DNA from: Sulfurospirillum cavolei
Lineage (GTDB): Bacteria; Campylobacterota; Campylobacteria; Campylobacterales; Sulfurospirillaceae
Strand: one strand, 5' to 3'
Assembly (NCBI RefSeq): GCF_000813325.1
Contig: NZ_BBQE01000013.1
DNA: 64,000 bases
Below, in pieces: positions 35,023-43,094 of this stretch; position 1 is the first letter of the stretch, and the number at the start of each line of letters is the position of its first letter. The notes beneath the pieces were generated by a model that had not been told where the DNA came from, searched no databases, and worked only from the letters and a program-made list of their open reading frames with translations. The translations under genes were made by a program, and so were the position numbers.

Positions 35023-36277
35023 GGTGCTTTCGCGCGTTGTTGCGGATGCGATCCATACCCATGTAAAACTCTTTCATTAAGACCAAAAAGAGGTAGTCGC
35101 CAAATTCCGTCGTTTGGATCGTATGTTCGTCTTCGACGACGGTTTTTGCCAAACGAAGCAACATCAGCTCTTTGCCCAACGCCTCTTCGATTTCGACGCC
35201 GAACATACTGTGAAATTTTCTCTTGGAAAGTTTGCCGTTGAAAAGATCGACCATAAGGCGGTAGTACATTTGCGAGTTTTGAGGAAAGGTTTTTTCTTTA
35301 ATGACGGCACTGTTGCGGTTTTGAATATGTGAGGAGTATTGATCGAGCGCAAACTCGTTTAAGTAAAGCGTATCTTTTAAAAAGCTAAACGAACCCGAAC
35401 CCACACCGACGTACTCTTCGTGATCGATGATGTATTCGTCGATGATCGCGTCTTGCTCTTTGGAAAACGACCAACCGTGACGTGAAGGATAGGCGGTTTT
35501 GAGCTGTTTTTTAATCGTTTTAAAGAAAGCCATCTCATGTTCCATACTAAATTCTCCGAGGCTTTTGCGCACGCTGTTTTTGACCAACGATGAGGTCATT
35601 AACGGATAAACGCTCGTTTGTTCCGGAGAGAGTTTTTTAAGGAGTTCCAAATCTCGAACGAGTCCGGCTTCGCTTTGTTCGGGGAAATTAAAGATCAAAT
35701 CGACGCTCGTGATCGGTAAAATGCCGAGCATCGATTCGATTTTGCGGTACACCTCTTCGCCGGAGCCGAATTTTTCAAAACGCCCGAGTTTTTTCAGAAG
35801 CGTGTCGTCAAAGGTTTGTACGCCGATAGAGAGGCGATCGATGAGCCCGTCTAAGCGTAAAACGGTTTTCGGTTTGATATGGTTAGGATCGCTTTCGCAC
35901 GAGACGTGTTGAATATTGAACTGCGTTTTAATCAGTTCGATCGTTTTGATCAGCTCATCTTCGTCGATAAGCGGCGTACCTCCGCCGATCACCAAATAAT
36001 CAAAATCGTACCCTAACGATTTGACATGTAAGATCTCTTGGCGCAAGTGTTCAAAGTAAACGCTTGCCGCTTCTTTCGTATAGGTAAATTTGTTGAACGA
36101 GCAGTAAGGGCAAAACATCGAACAAAAAGGCACATGCACGTATAAAAGGTAGGGCTTACGCTCAGGAGGCGGAGGTAAGCCCAAAGAAGGCGTTTGGACG
36201 TTCAAATAGTGTTTCGTGTATTGGTGCATAAAATAACTGGTTGCACTCGTAATTATTTTAGAGGGATGATGTAACAT
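35012..36277 (-). CDS. HemN/HemW-like radical SAM protein (coproporphyrinogen III oxidase family)
   Basis: The 421-residue cytoplasmic protein has the radical SAM motif CSMFCPYCSF (Cys near residues 52, 56 and 59), the SAM-binding VIGGGTP segment, SIGVQTFDD and a HemN-type C-terminal half (DEYIIDHEEYVGVGSGSFSF). Family members either oxidise coproporphyrinogen without oxygen, insert haem (HemW) or open haem rings (ChuW/HutW). Which applies here is undecided. A TonB system lies nearby, so a haem-related role is possible. A TTGACATGTAAG copy (36024) lies within it. Confidence 0.75.
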   Translation of the reverse strand: MLHHPSKIITSATSYFMHQYTKHYLNVQTPSLGLPPPPERKPYLLYVHVPFCSMFCPYCSFNKFTYTKEAASVYFEHLRQEILHVKSLGYDFDYLVIGGGTPLIDEDELIKTIELIKTQFNIQHVSCESDPNHIKPKTVLRLDGLIDRLSIGVQTFDDTLLKKLGRFEKFGSGEEVYRKIESMLGILPITSVDLIFNFPEQSEAGLVRDLELLKKLSPEQTSVYPLMTSSLVKNSVRKSLGEFSMEHEMAFFKTIKKQLKTAYPSRHGWSFSKEQDAIIDEYIIDHEEYVGVGSGSFSFLKDTLYLNEFALDQYSSHIQNRNSAVIKEKTFPQNSQMYYRLMVDLFNGKLSKRKFHSMFGVEIEEALGKELMLLRLAKTVVEDEHTIQTTEFGDYLFLVLMKEFYMGMDRIRNNARKHLSL

Positions 36278-36394
36278 TAAAATGGTCCTTTCTCTTCTTC
36301 TACCATCATTTGCCGCTATGATAAAGAAACAAAGTAATTTTTATGTAAATAAGAATATTATCTTGAAATCGTGAGAAAAAGAGGGGGAGTAAGA

Positions 36395-36416
36395 TTCACG
36401 ATAAATTCACTTTTAT
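36395..36416 (+). promoter_or_regulatory. TTCAC direct repeat resembling the tsdA operator
   Basis: TTCACGATAAATTCAC is almost identical to TTGACGATAAATTGAC upstream of tsdA (14 of 16 bases) and has the same 11-bp period. A -10-like AATAAT follows at 36421. This suggests that the two genes after it share the tsdA regulator. Confidence 0.5.
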
Positions 36417-36458
36417 AGAGAATAATGCTTTAATTGCAATAAAAAAGGGAGACTTTAT

Positions 36459-37076
36459 ATGAAAATAGCACCGAATTTGGTTTTTATTGCGACACTTTTG
36501 TTGGCAATACCTTCGGCATCAACGCTTAAAGCGGCCGATTTTGATTGGATGGTCAGTTTGAATTTACGTTCGCATTCCGACCCGTATGCATACCGTTACG
36601 GCTTGATGGACCGATTTCATTACAATGAAGTAGAGGTTATTTCCATCATGGACAACGTTTATGAACCCGCAGACGCCTATATGATTTTTCGTTTGGCGGA
36701 ACTCTCCAATCGACCGCCTGAATACGTGTTGCGCATTTATCGCGAACGTCGATTTGCCCATTGGGATGATTTTGCACTTTTTCTAGGCATCCCCGTTTAC
36801 GCACCGATGTTTACGTCGTTGCGCCACGGTCACGATATTATCTATCGTGAACGCCCGCATGTTCGTTACGAAGAATACCATTACAGCGAGCCTCGACGGT
36901 ATGTTCCGCCGCCGCGCGTGTATATCGAACAGCCGCATCGAGAATACGAACCGCGTCGTGAGCACGTCGAGCCTCAACGACACGATCAAGGGCGTGTAGA
37001 ACAGCCTCGAAGAGAGTCGCATGACCCACGACACGACCGAGATAGAAAAGACGACGATAGATACGATAGACGTTAA
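36459..37076 (+). CDS. Periplasmic protein of unknown function, tandem paralogue 1, with Arg/His/Glu-rich tail
   Basis: The 205-residue protein has a signal peptide (about 1-26, cut near LKAADFDW), a helical core (about 26-130), and a long low-complexity tail rich in R, H, E, P and Y (about 135-205). The core is shared with the next gene: ADFDWM--LNLRS-SDP, PADAYM--RLAELS-R-P-YVL and LGI. I do not recognise a named family. His/Arg-rich tails often bind metal or acidic partners; that is only a guess. The upstream operator-like repeat links it to the respiratory regulon. Confidence 0.7.
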   Translation: MKIAPNLVFIATLLLAIPSASTLKAADFDWMVSLNLRSHSDPYAYRYGLMDRFHYNEVEVISIMDNVYEPADAYMIFRLAELSNRPPEYVLRIYRERRFAHWDDFALFLGIPVYAPMFTSLRHGHDIIYRERPHVRYEEYHYSEPRRYVPPPRVYIEQPHREYEPRREHVEPQRHDQGRVEQPRRESHDPRHDRDRKDDDRYDRR

Positions 37077-37089
37077 TAAAGGAGAAAAA

Positions 37090-37533
37090 ATGCAGTTAAA
37101 ACGATCTTTGATACGTATGACGGTGATTGCTTTACTAGGGGTATCCTCGCTGGTTGCGGCCGATTTTGATTGGATGATGAATCTCAATCTTCGATCCGAT
37201 TCCGATCCTGTCCGATACCGCTCCGATTTGTTGTCGCGTTTTAGAATGCCCGAAGCGCAACTGGGTGTTATTTTAAAAAGCGTCGGAGCACCGGCGGACG
37301 CATATATGGTGCTGCGCTTGGCAGAACTTAGCGGCAGATCGCCCGACTACGTGTTGCAAGAGTATCACAAGCATCACAAACAAGGCTGGGGAGCTATGGC
37401 GCAAAGTCTCGGTATTAAACCGGGGTCTTCCGAATTTAAAGCGCTTAAAGGCGGCCACGATATGCGTTTTGACGATGACGACGATTACGGTAAAAAATCC
37501 AAAGATAAAGAGCACGGAAAAAAAGGGCATTAA
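37090..37533 (+). CDS. Periplasmic protein of unknown function, tandem paralogue 2, with Asp/Lys/His-rich tail
   Basis: The 147-residue protein has a signal peptide (about 1-24), the same ADFDWMMNLNLRSDSDP start and PADAYMVLRLAELSGRSPDY core as its neighbour, then GWGAMAQSLGIKPGSSEF and a short charged tail (DDDDDYGKKSKDKEHGKKGH-like, at the C-terminus). AGGAG precedes ATG 37090; an upstream frame from 37021 lies in the first gene. Its end overlaps the tonB stop by 4 bases. The tail is acidic/basic where that of paralogue 1 is Arg-rich, so the two may have divided roles. Confidence 0.7.
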   Translation: MQLKRSLIRMTVIALLGVSSLVAADFDWMMNLNLRSDSDPVRYRSDLLSRFRMPEAQLGVILKSVGAPADAYMVLRLAELSGRSPDYVLQEYHKHHKQGWGAMAQSLGIKPGSSEFKALKGGHDMRFDDDDDYGKKSKDKEHGKKGH

Positions 37534-38198
37534 AGTAGCGTATAATTCAGAGCGATGCGAAACGTCGTGTCGCTCGTGAGCCATCGCTCTTCAAGCGGAC
37601 AGGGGAAGCTTTTATAAAAGGCTTCTTCCGTCGCTTTATAGAAAATTTTCTTTCCTTCGATAATGGTCAGTGAGAGCAACTCTCCCGTAGGCGAAATCGT
37701 AAATTCGACGATAACGTTTCCTTCAATATGACTTTTTTGCGCAATTTTCGGATAAATTTTATGCTCGTTGATGCGTGCCACCACGCGTTTGATGTACGCT
37801 TGCATCGCATCATTTTTTCCTTTCGGCGGAGAAGATACGGCTGTTTCGTTTTGGATTGATTCTTTTTGCGGTACTTCTTTGAGGTCGTTTTTTGCGACTG
37901 TTTCGTCGATAGAGGGTTCTTTTGGTAACGGAATCGCCGTTGGTTGCTTGATTTTGGGCGTTGTCGCTTTGGCAATTGTTTTTGGTTTTGGAACGTCCTG
38001 TTTTATAGGTTCTGGAGGCGTCGGAGCGACGCTGGGCGCTTCTTGTTTTGGGGGCGTTTTTTGAATAAAGACGCTTATATACGTCGTTTCTGACACAGGA
38101 GCGCTCAGTGGTTGGAGGGTGCGCTGATACAGTAAAACATAACCGATACATGTATAAATGAGCAGAGTGATACTCAAAGCATTTAAATAGCGTTTCAT
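37530..38198 (-). CDS. tonB: TonB energy-transducing protein
   Basis: The 222-residue protein has an N-terminal membrane helix (about 8-26), a proline/lysine-rich spacer (about 48-120; PPEPIKQDVPKPK, PTAIPLPKEP) and a C-terminal TonB domain with HKIYPKIAQKSHIEGNVIVEFTI. It couples the proton motive force, through ExbB/ExbD, to outer-membrane receptors. It is last in a minus-strand operon beginning with a TonB-dependent receptor, so it probably serves that receptor. Confidence 0.9.
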   Translation of the reverse strand: MKRYLNALSITLLIYTCIGYVLLYQRTLQPLSAPVSETTYISVFIQKTPPKQEAPSVAPTPPEPIKQDVPKPKTIAKATTPKIKQPTAIPLPKEPSIDETVAKNDLKEVPQKESIQNETAVSSPPKGKNDAMQAYIKRVVARINEHKIYPKIAQKSHIEGNVIVEFTISPTGELLSLTIIEGKKIFYKATEEAFYKSFPCPLEERWLTSDTTFRIALNYTLL

Positions 38199-38572
38199 CG
38201 TTTTGTCACAATTCCTATATGGTCAAACCCATGCTCTTTGAGACGATCCATCAAAAAAACAAACGGTTCGAAAAGACTTTGTTTATCGGCGTTAATCAGC
38301 ACGTTTGTTTGCGACGGGTAGGATGCTAAACGCGCATCGATTTGCGTCGTATCGACGGGTTGATCGTCAAAAAAATAACTCCCGTCTTTTTGTACGGTAA
38401 TCACTAACTCTTTTTGCGGTTGTAGGGCATTGGATGAGGAGGCTTGCGCCAAATCGACAGGAATCATCCCTCTTGCGACAAAGGTCGCGGTGGTGAGGAC
38501 GATGACCAATAAAACCAGCATAATATCGATAAACGGTACAACGTTAATCGACTCGAAACGGCGTAGCTTCAT
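38195..38572 (-). CDS. exbD: ExbD biopolymer transport protein
   Basis: The 125-residue protein has one membrane helix with the conserved Asp in NVVPFIDIMLVLLVI (Asp about residue 14), then a periplasmic domain. ExbD forms the proton channel stator with ExbB. The start is ATG 38572, overlapping the exbB stop as ATGA; an upstream ATG at 38602 would overlap exbB by about 30 bases. It overlaps tonB by 4 bases. Confidence 0.9.
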   Translation of the reverse strand: MKLRRFESINVVPFIDIMLVLLVIVLTTATFVARGMIPVDLAQASSSNALQPQKELVITVQKDGSYFFDDQPVDTTQIDARLASYPSQTNVLINADKQSLFEPFVFLMDRLKEHGFDHIGIVTKR

Positions 38573-39012
38573 ACGGTCTCTTTTTTCTGCTCGATGTCCC
38601 ACGCCAAAAGAATCTTTTCGATTTTACGGATCAGATGGTTGTAAAAAAAGATGGCGGGGATGGCAACCACGAGTCCCATGGCGGTAGCTTTAAGCGCTAG
38701 GGCTAAGGAGCTCATAATCGTTTTGACGTCGATTTGTCCGCTTTGCCCCATGGCGTAAAACGTAATGATAATGCCGCATACCGTTCCTAAAAGCCCGATG
38801 TAAGGAGCGTTTGAGCCAAAGGTGGAGAGAATATGGATGTGATTGCTCACATCCATCTCTAGTTTTTCCTTACAAGCGTAATTTCTTACATGTAAAGTTC
38901 TAAAAAACAACAACCGTTCAATCCAAAAAAAGAGCGTTAAAAAGCTCATCACGCCCAAAAGCCCGATTACGCCGTAGTCGACCAAATGTTGCATGAGTTC
39001 GATAGATATCAT
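38569..39012 (-). CDS. exbB: ExbB/MotA-TolQ family proton channel protein
   Basis: The 147-residue short-form ExbB has three membrane helices (about 12-30, 63-90 and 105-125) and the signature FGSNAPYIGLLGTVCGIIITF. It forms the channel that energises TonB. The length is like the short ExbB forms of Campylobacterota. A TTACATGTAA copy (38886) lies in the first half. Confidence 0.9.
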   Translation of the reverse strand: MISIELMQHLVDYGVIGLLGVMSFLTLFFWIERLLFFRTLHVRNYACKEKLEMDVSNHIHILSTFGSNAPYIGLLGTVCGIIITFYAMGQSGQIDVKTIMSSLALALKATAMGLVVAIPAIFFYNHLIRKIEKILLAWDIEQKKETV

Positions 39013-39021
39013 TCAAAATCC

Positions 39022-40830
39022 TTACATAGCAATCTTGAGCGCGTGCTCAAACGACATGATTTCTCCGCCGTTTTTAGTGCGGAACGCTTGGGCATCCTCT
39101 TCTTTGGCAAAAGCATATTGACTGGTTTCGCTCATCGTTCCTTTGACGCGGCTTCCTACCACGTAAAAGGCATTGTGCGCGTCAATAAACGAAAGTGTGC
39201 TCACATCGACGACGTGAATATTTTGAAGCGGTAGCTTCTTAATCATCAAATCTTCGGTAAGGCAGTGCAAGGAGCAGTACTGTCTGACGTTTCCCTCCAA
39301 GGTGGCACTGTGGTTGGTTTTGAAGTGTTTGTCCAAAGGCATTCCGCAAACCACGCCCTCGTTACTTCCTTGAAGCAAGAGCGCTTTGTCTTTGGGTACG
39401 CTGGCAAAGAGCGTTTTGGCAGCGCCGTTGTGCGCATGTCCGCCTTGTTTAATACCGTACGTCGCAAACGCGTAAGAACGGTAGAGATTGAGTCCCAAAT
39501 AGAAAAAAATCAAAAGCGACGCAAACGCGAACGCGGCAATACGAGCGGCACGCGATGCGTTAAAGAAACTGACGCGTTTTGCCATAATGAGAAGTGCCCA
39601 TAAAACGGCGACATAGTTTAAAATACCGAAGATTTTTAACCATGCATCTTTTTTGGTTGCGAGCGGCTTGACGGCTTCGAAAGGCAGATGAAATCCTTGG
39701 ATGAAACCGTTAAGAATAGTGCTGTAATGGTGTACAAAGAAAAATTCGTAGGTATGCGACAAGCCGCCGATGATAAAGATGGGAATAAAGGCGTAAGAGA
39801 GCGTATAAAAGGCGGATTTAAAATTGACATGTAAGCATTTTGAAGCAACAAAAATTCCCCCTGTTGCCAGTGCGATCGTGCAAAACGTCGCCAACAAAAG
39901 CGCGCTGATACCCACGTAATCCAATCCCTCGATACCGATAGCATTTTGTAGCCAAACTCCCGCTTGTACCCATGGATAACGATCGCTGATCGCCACTTGA
40001 GAAAGCGCATGGTGAAAGCTCATCGTGATCGTGATGGCGGCGGTAATGAGCAAAATTGCCCAGACCTCCGCATGAGAGGGTTGAAATTTTTGAAAAAGGG
40101 AAGCGGAGGGCTTTTGCAACGAAAAACGTACCGATTCACAGGTATGGGCGCAGTCCATACATAAAGTACAATCCCCCATCGATGCTTTGGTATCGAAACT
40201 AAAAGGTTTGAGGTTGTACGAACAGGCTTTGGCACATTCAAAGCTCTTGCACGTTTGACAGCTTGTCTCGTAGGTACTAAGCCATGTAAACGAGACTTTG
40301 GAAAAGGCTCTCGTTAAAGTGCCGATGGGGCAGACGTATTTGCAGTAGCTCATCTCTTTGAAGAGAAAAAAGAAGCCAAAGGCCAAAACACTCATCACGG
40401 TAAAAAAAAGCGCACTGCTTAAAGGCGTTTTATAAGCGCTCGGATAGATATAATAGACACTCCACCACCCTAAAAAGAGAAGCAGCACGCCGAGCATGGG
40501 TTGCTTAAGCCATTTAGGAGGTGTTTTTTGAAAACCTATTTTGGTAAGGTATTTACCCACAAACGCATGTGGGCAGATACCGCAAAAAAGCCTGCCAAAG
40601 GTGGAGAGCGTTACCACCATAAAGAGCGGCCAAAAGAGCGACCAAAAAAGCGTTGTCGTAAAACTGTTTTGAGTTTTGTCGGGTTGGATAAATCCTAAAA
40701 CGATCGCATACGCAAACAAGCTCAACACCATGATGCGAAGCAAGGTTAAAAACGTGTGGTTCTTGAACAAAAACGCCGTCGGTTTGTAGGTAAAAAGATC
40801 GTTTTTATCTCTGTTTTGTTGCGTTACCAT
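39022..40830 (-). CDS. NapH/NosR-like polyferredoxin membrane protein fused to a NosL-type domain
   Basis: The 602-residue protein has membrane helices with two CxxxCP loops on the N-terminal half (FCGICPHAF, YCKYVCPIGT), two ferredoxin-like cysteine groups (CQTCKSFECAKAC and CTLCMDCAHTC, about 190-235), four or more further helices, and a C-terminal NosL-like domain (about 480-602) with VCGMPL, YCSLHC and FYVVGSRVKG. NosL is a copper chaperone linked to nitrous oxide reductase. The protein may pass electrons across the membrane for metal reduction while the CGMP site holds Cu(I). It sits between a TonB receptor and exbB, so I infer a role in metal (possibly copper) uptake. Confidence 0.78.
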   Translation of the reverse strand: MVTQQNRDKNDLFTYKPTAFLFKNHTFLTLLRIMVLSLFAYAIVLGFIQPDKTQNSFTTTLFWSLFWPLFMVVTLSTFGRLFCGICPHAFVGKYLTKIGFQKTPPKWLKQPMLGVLLLFLGWWSVYYIYPSAYKTPLSSALFFTVMSVLAFGFFFLFKEMSYCKYVCPIGTLTRAFSKVSFTWLSTYETSCQTCKSFECAKACSYNLKPFSFDTKASMGDCTLCMDCAHTCESVRFSLQKPSASLFQKFQPSHAEVWAILLITAAITITMSFHHALSQVAISDRYPWVQAGVWLQNAIGIEGLDYVGISALLLATFCTIALATGGIFVASKCLHVNFKSAFYTLSYAFIPIFIIGGLSHTYEFFFVHHYSTILNGFIQGFHLPFEAVKPLATKKDAWLKIFGILNYVAVLWALLIMAKRVSFFNASRAARIAAFAFASLLIFFYLGLNLYRSYAFATYGIKQGGHAHNGAAKTLFASVPKDKALLLQGSNEGVVCGMPLDKHFKTNHSATLEGNVRQYCSLHCLTEDLMIKKLPLQNIHVVDVSTLSFIDAHNAFYVVGSRVKGTMSETSQYAFAKEEDAQAFRTKNGGEIMSFEHALKIAM

Positions 40831-40839
40831 CTTTCTTCC

Positions 40840-42942
40840 TTAAAAACTATAGCGGTAGCTGACCATAAAACTTCGAGGAGCGGCCGCTTTATAACTCTCG
40901 ATGCCGTAAACGCTTTTATCGGCTTGCATCGCATAGTGTTTGTCAAAGACATTGTAGACGTTGAGCTGGATGAGGTGGTTTTTCTTTTCATAGCCGAACA
41001 TGACATCGGTTACAAAATCGTATCCGCCGTATTTGTCGCTGTTGGCGTTGTCCAGATAGTAACTGCCCCAAGATTTGGTTTGAACGCGCGTTTTAAAGCC
41101 GTTATCCATTTTGTAGGTGGCTTCTAAACCGTATTGATGTTTGGGAATATAGGGCAGATAGTTTCCGTCACGATTGATAAAAACGGAGCCTACTTTTTCT
41201 TGAAAGTTGACGTATTGAAAATCGCTGTAAGCGTAGGAAAGTCCAAAACTGAGTGCTTCGTTCATACGGTAAGTGCCTAAAAATTCAAACCCTCGTTTTT
41301 GCGTCTCTCCGGCATTGTCGTAAATTGTACTACCGCTGGCATCTTTGATCTGAATGATCTCGTCTTTGACGTCGTTTTGGTATATCGCGGCATCGTAAGA
41401 GAAGCGGTCGGTTCTGGTTTTCAGACCGATTTCATAATTGATGCTTTTGGTCTTATCCAAGGCTTCATTGTCACTCAGTTCGCTGGTGGTCGGCGCCTGG
41501 TTGGCAAAGGCGATCGAAGCGTATACGTTGGTGATGTCGCTCAAGGCATAGGTGACACCCAATTTTGACGAAAGGAGCGTATAGCTTTTATCAATGGCAT
41601 AGTCGCCCACGCCTGTTTTGTAACTGGAAGTGGCATAGTCAAAATACGACGTTTCGTAACTGTTGATGTCAAATCCGAGTCGATCGATACGACTGCTGAC
41701 GTCAACCGTCGTGCGATCAAACGGTTTGAACGTTTCCATAGCGTAGACGCCGTATAAGGTTGCGAGACTGTCTTCGACATTGGCCAAAGCCCCCTCTTCA
41801 TTGGAGAGCGTTTGCACGATCTGCGTGATAGGACGCCCGTAAAGCATCACGTTTTTAGTGACAACGTCGGCATATTGGTATTTTTTGGCATCGTCACTAC
41901 GGTCTTGTTTGGCCGTTGCCCCGATGACTAACGTTGCCTCTTGATCAAAGAGGCGATGCGCATAATCCGCTTCCAAATCCGTTCCGTAGACATAATTTTT
42001 ATCGGCATCGTTGATGATACCGGTAACGGGGTGAAAATGCTCCCAACGGTTGATATAAAAACGCGGTTTATACGTCCAGTCGCCGACCTCTTTTTCGTAT
42101 TTGGAATTAAAAGAGAGGATTTTGGAATTGCGTGCCGTATTTTGCCACGGGCTTGACGTATCGTGCTGTTCTCCCGTACGTTTAAACGCTTCAAACTCCG
42201 CTTTCGTCATGGAGGCGGGAAGATCCAGGTTGGACTCGGTATAGGCAAATTCGCTTTCTAACGTAGAAGCATCGTCAAAAATATGGCCGTATTTGAAGTT
42301 GATTTGCGTGGTATCAAACGCATTGTTATCCCGCCAGTCGTTGTCGATTTGGCGTTTGGAAAAGTTCATCGATACGAAGTCGTTATCGTCGATTTTTTCT
42401 CGAAGCTTGAGATTGAGGTTGCGTTGCCCGTCGTCGCCGACACCGATCTTAATACTGTTTTTGTCTTCTTCAAAGACGGATTTGGTAATCAGTTGGATGA
42501 CGCCGCCCGTGGCGTTCGCGGCATTGATGGAACCGGGACCCTTCTGCACTTCGATGCTTTGAACGTCTTGCATATCGATGTAATCAAACCGCGTAAACGA
42601 ATCGGGATCGGTCATCGGTACGCCGTCTTTCATCACCATGATTTCCCGTACGCCGTAATTGGCCTTGAGTCCCGCTCCTCGAATGATAAGCCGTGGGCTT
42701 GGAGAATTGGTTGGACTCTCCACGTTAACCCCCGGGATGTTTTCCAACGCACTGCTAACGTCAAGGACGTTTTTATCTTCAATGGTCTGAGCGTTAACGA
42801 CGGCAATGGATTGGGAAACCTCTTTCGTTTCGGTTTCAACTTTGGTGGCGGTGACACTCACGGTGTCAAGCTGAAGTGTTTCAGCGTGGGCGAGAAGAGG
42901 CAAAAGCGTGAGGGACGCGTAAAGGCGTTTCTTGTCAATCAT
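40840..42942 (-). CDS. TonB-dependent outer-membrane receptor
   Basis: The 700-residue receptor has a signal peptide (1-20, cut after LLAHA), a TonB box DTVSVTATK (26-34), a plug domain (about 40-160; ALENIPGVNVESPTNS, QSIEVQKGPGSINAANATGG), and a 22-strand barrel ending in SYRYSF with terminal Phe. The ligand cannot be read from sequence. The operon order receptor / polyferredoxin-NosL / exbB / exbD / tonB suggests a metal or metal-chelate. Upstream on the minus strand is a TTAAC-N6-TTAAC repeat. Confidence 0.9.
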   Translation of the reverse strand: MIDKKRLYASLTLLPLLAHAETLQLDTVSVTATKVETETKEVSQSIAVVNAQTIEDKNVLDVSSALENIPGVNVESPTNSPSPRLIIRGAGLKANYGVREIMVMKDGVPMTDPDSFTRFDYIDMQDVQSIEVQKGPGSINAANATGGVIQLITKSVFEEDKNSIKIGVGDDGQRNLNLKLREKIDDNDFVSMNFSKRQIDNDWRDNNAFDTTQINFKYGHIFDDASTLESEFAYTESNLDLPASMTKAEFEAFKRTGEQHDTSSPWQNTARNSKILSFNSKYEKEVGDWTYKPRFYINRWEHFHPVTGIINDADKNYVYGTDLEADYAHRLFDQEATLVIGATAKQDRSDDAKKYQYADVVTKNVMLYGRPITQIVQTLSNEEGALANVEDSLATLYGVYAMETFKPFDRTTVDVSSRIDRLGFDINSYETSYFDYATSSYKTGVGDYAIDKSYTLLSSKLGVTYALSDITNVYASIAFANQAPTTSELSDNEALDKTKSINYEIGLKTRTDRFSYDAAIYQNDVKDEIIQIKDASGSTIYDNAGETQKRGFEFLGTYRMNEALSFGLSYAYSDFQYVNFQEKVGSVFINRDGNYLPYIPKHQYGLEATYKMDNGFKTRVQTKSWGSYYLDNANSDKYGGYDFVTDVMFGYEKKNHLIQLNVYNVFDKHYAMQADKSVYGIESYKAAAPRSFMVSYRYSF

Positions 42943-42981
42943 GCATATTCCTTGTAGTAGTCTGAAGATAAATTGTCACAC

Positions 42982-43003
42982 ACCAGTGTTAAATATGTGT
43001 TAA
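42982..43003 (-). promoter_or_regulatory. TTAAC direct repeat upstream of the TonB receptor
   Basis: On the minus strand TTAACAC occurs twice at 11-bp spacing (starting at 43003 and 42992). It has the same TTnAC-N6-TTnAC form as the tsdA and psrA1 sites. GACAAT follows as a weak -10. Confidence 0.4.
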
Positions 43004-43060
43004 GCAAAACGGACTTTACGAGATAATGCGATTGGATTTCAAAAAATAGAAACAATCGGC

Positions 43061-43066
43061 TATAAT
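43061..43066 (+). promoter_or_regulatory. Probable -10 box (TATAAT) of the pyrophosphatase gene
   Basis: TATAATTA lies 29 bases before the ATG at 43095, with AAGGA near 43083. Confidence 0.5.
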
Positions 43067-43094
43067 TACACGAAAAACACTAAAGGATATTTTG

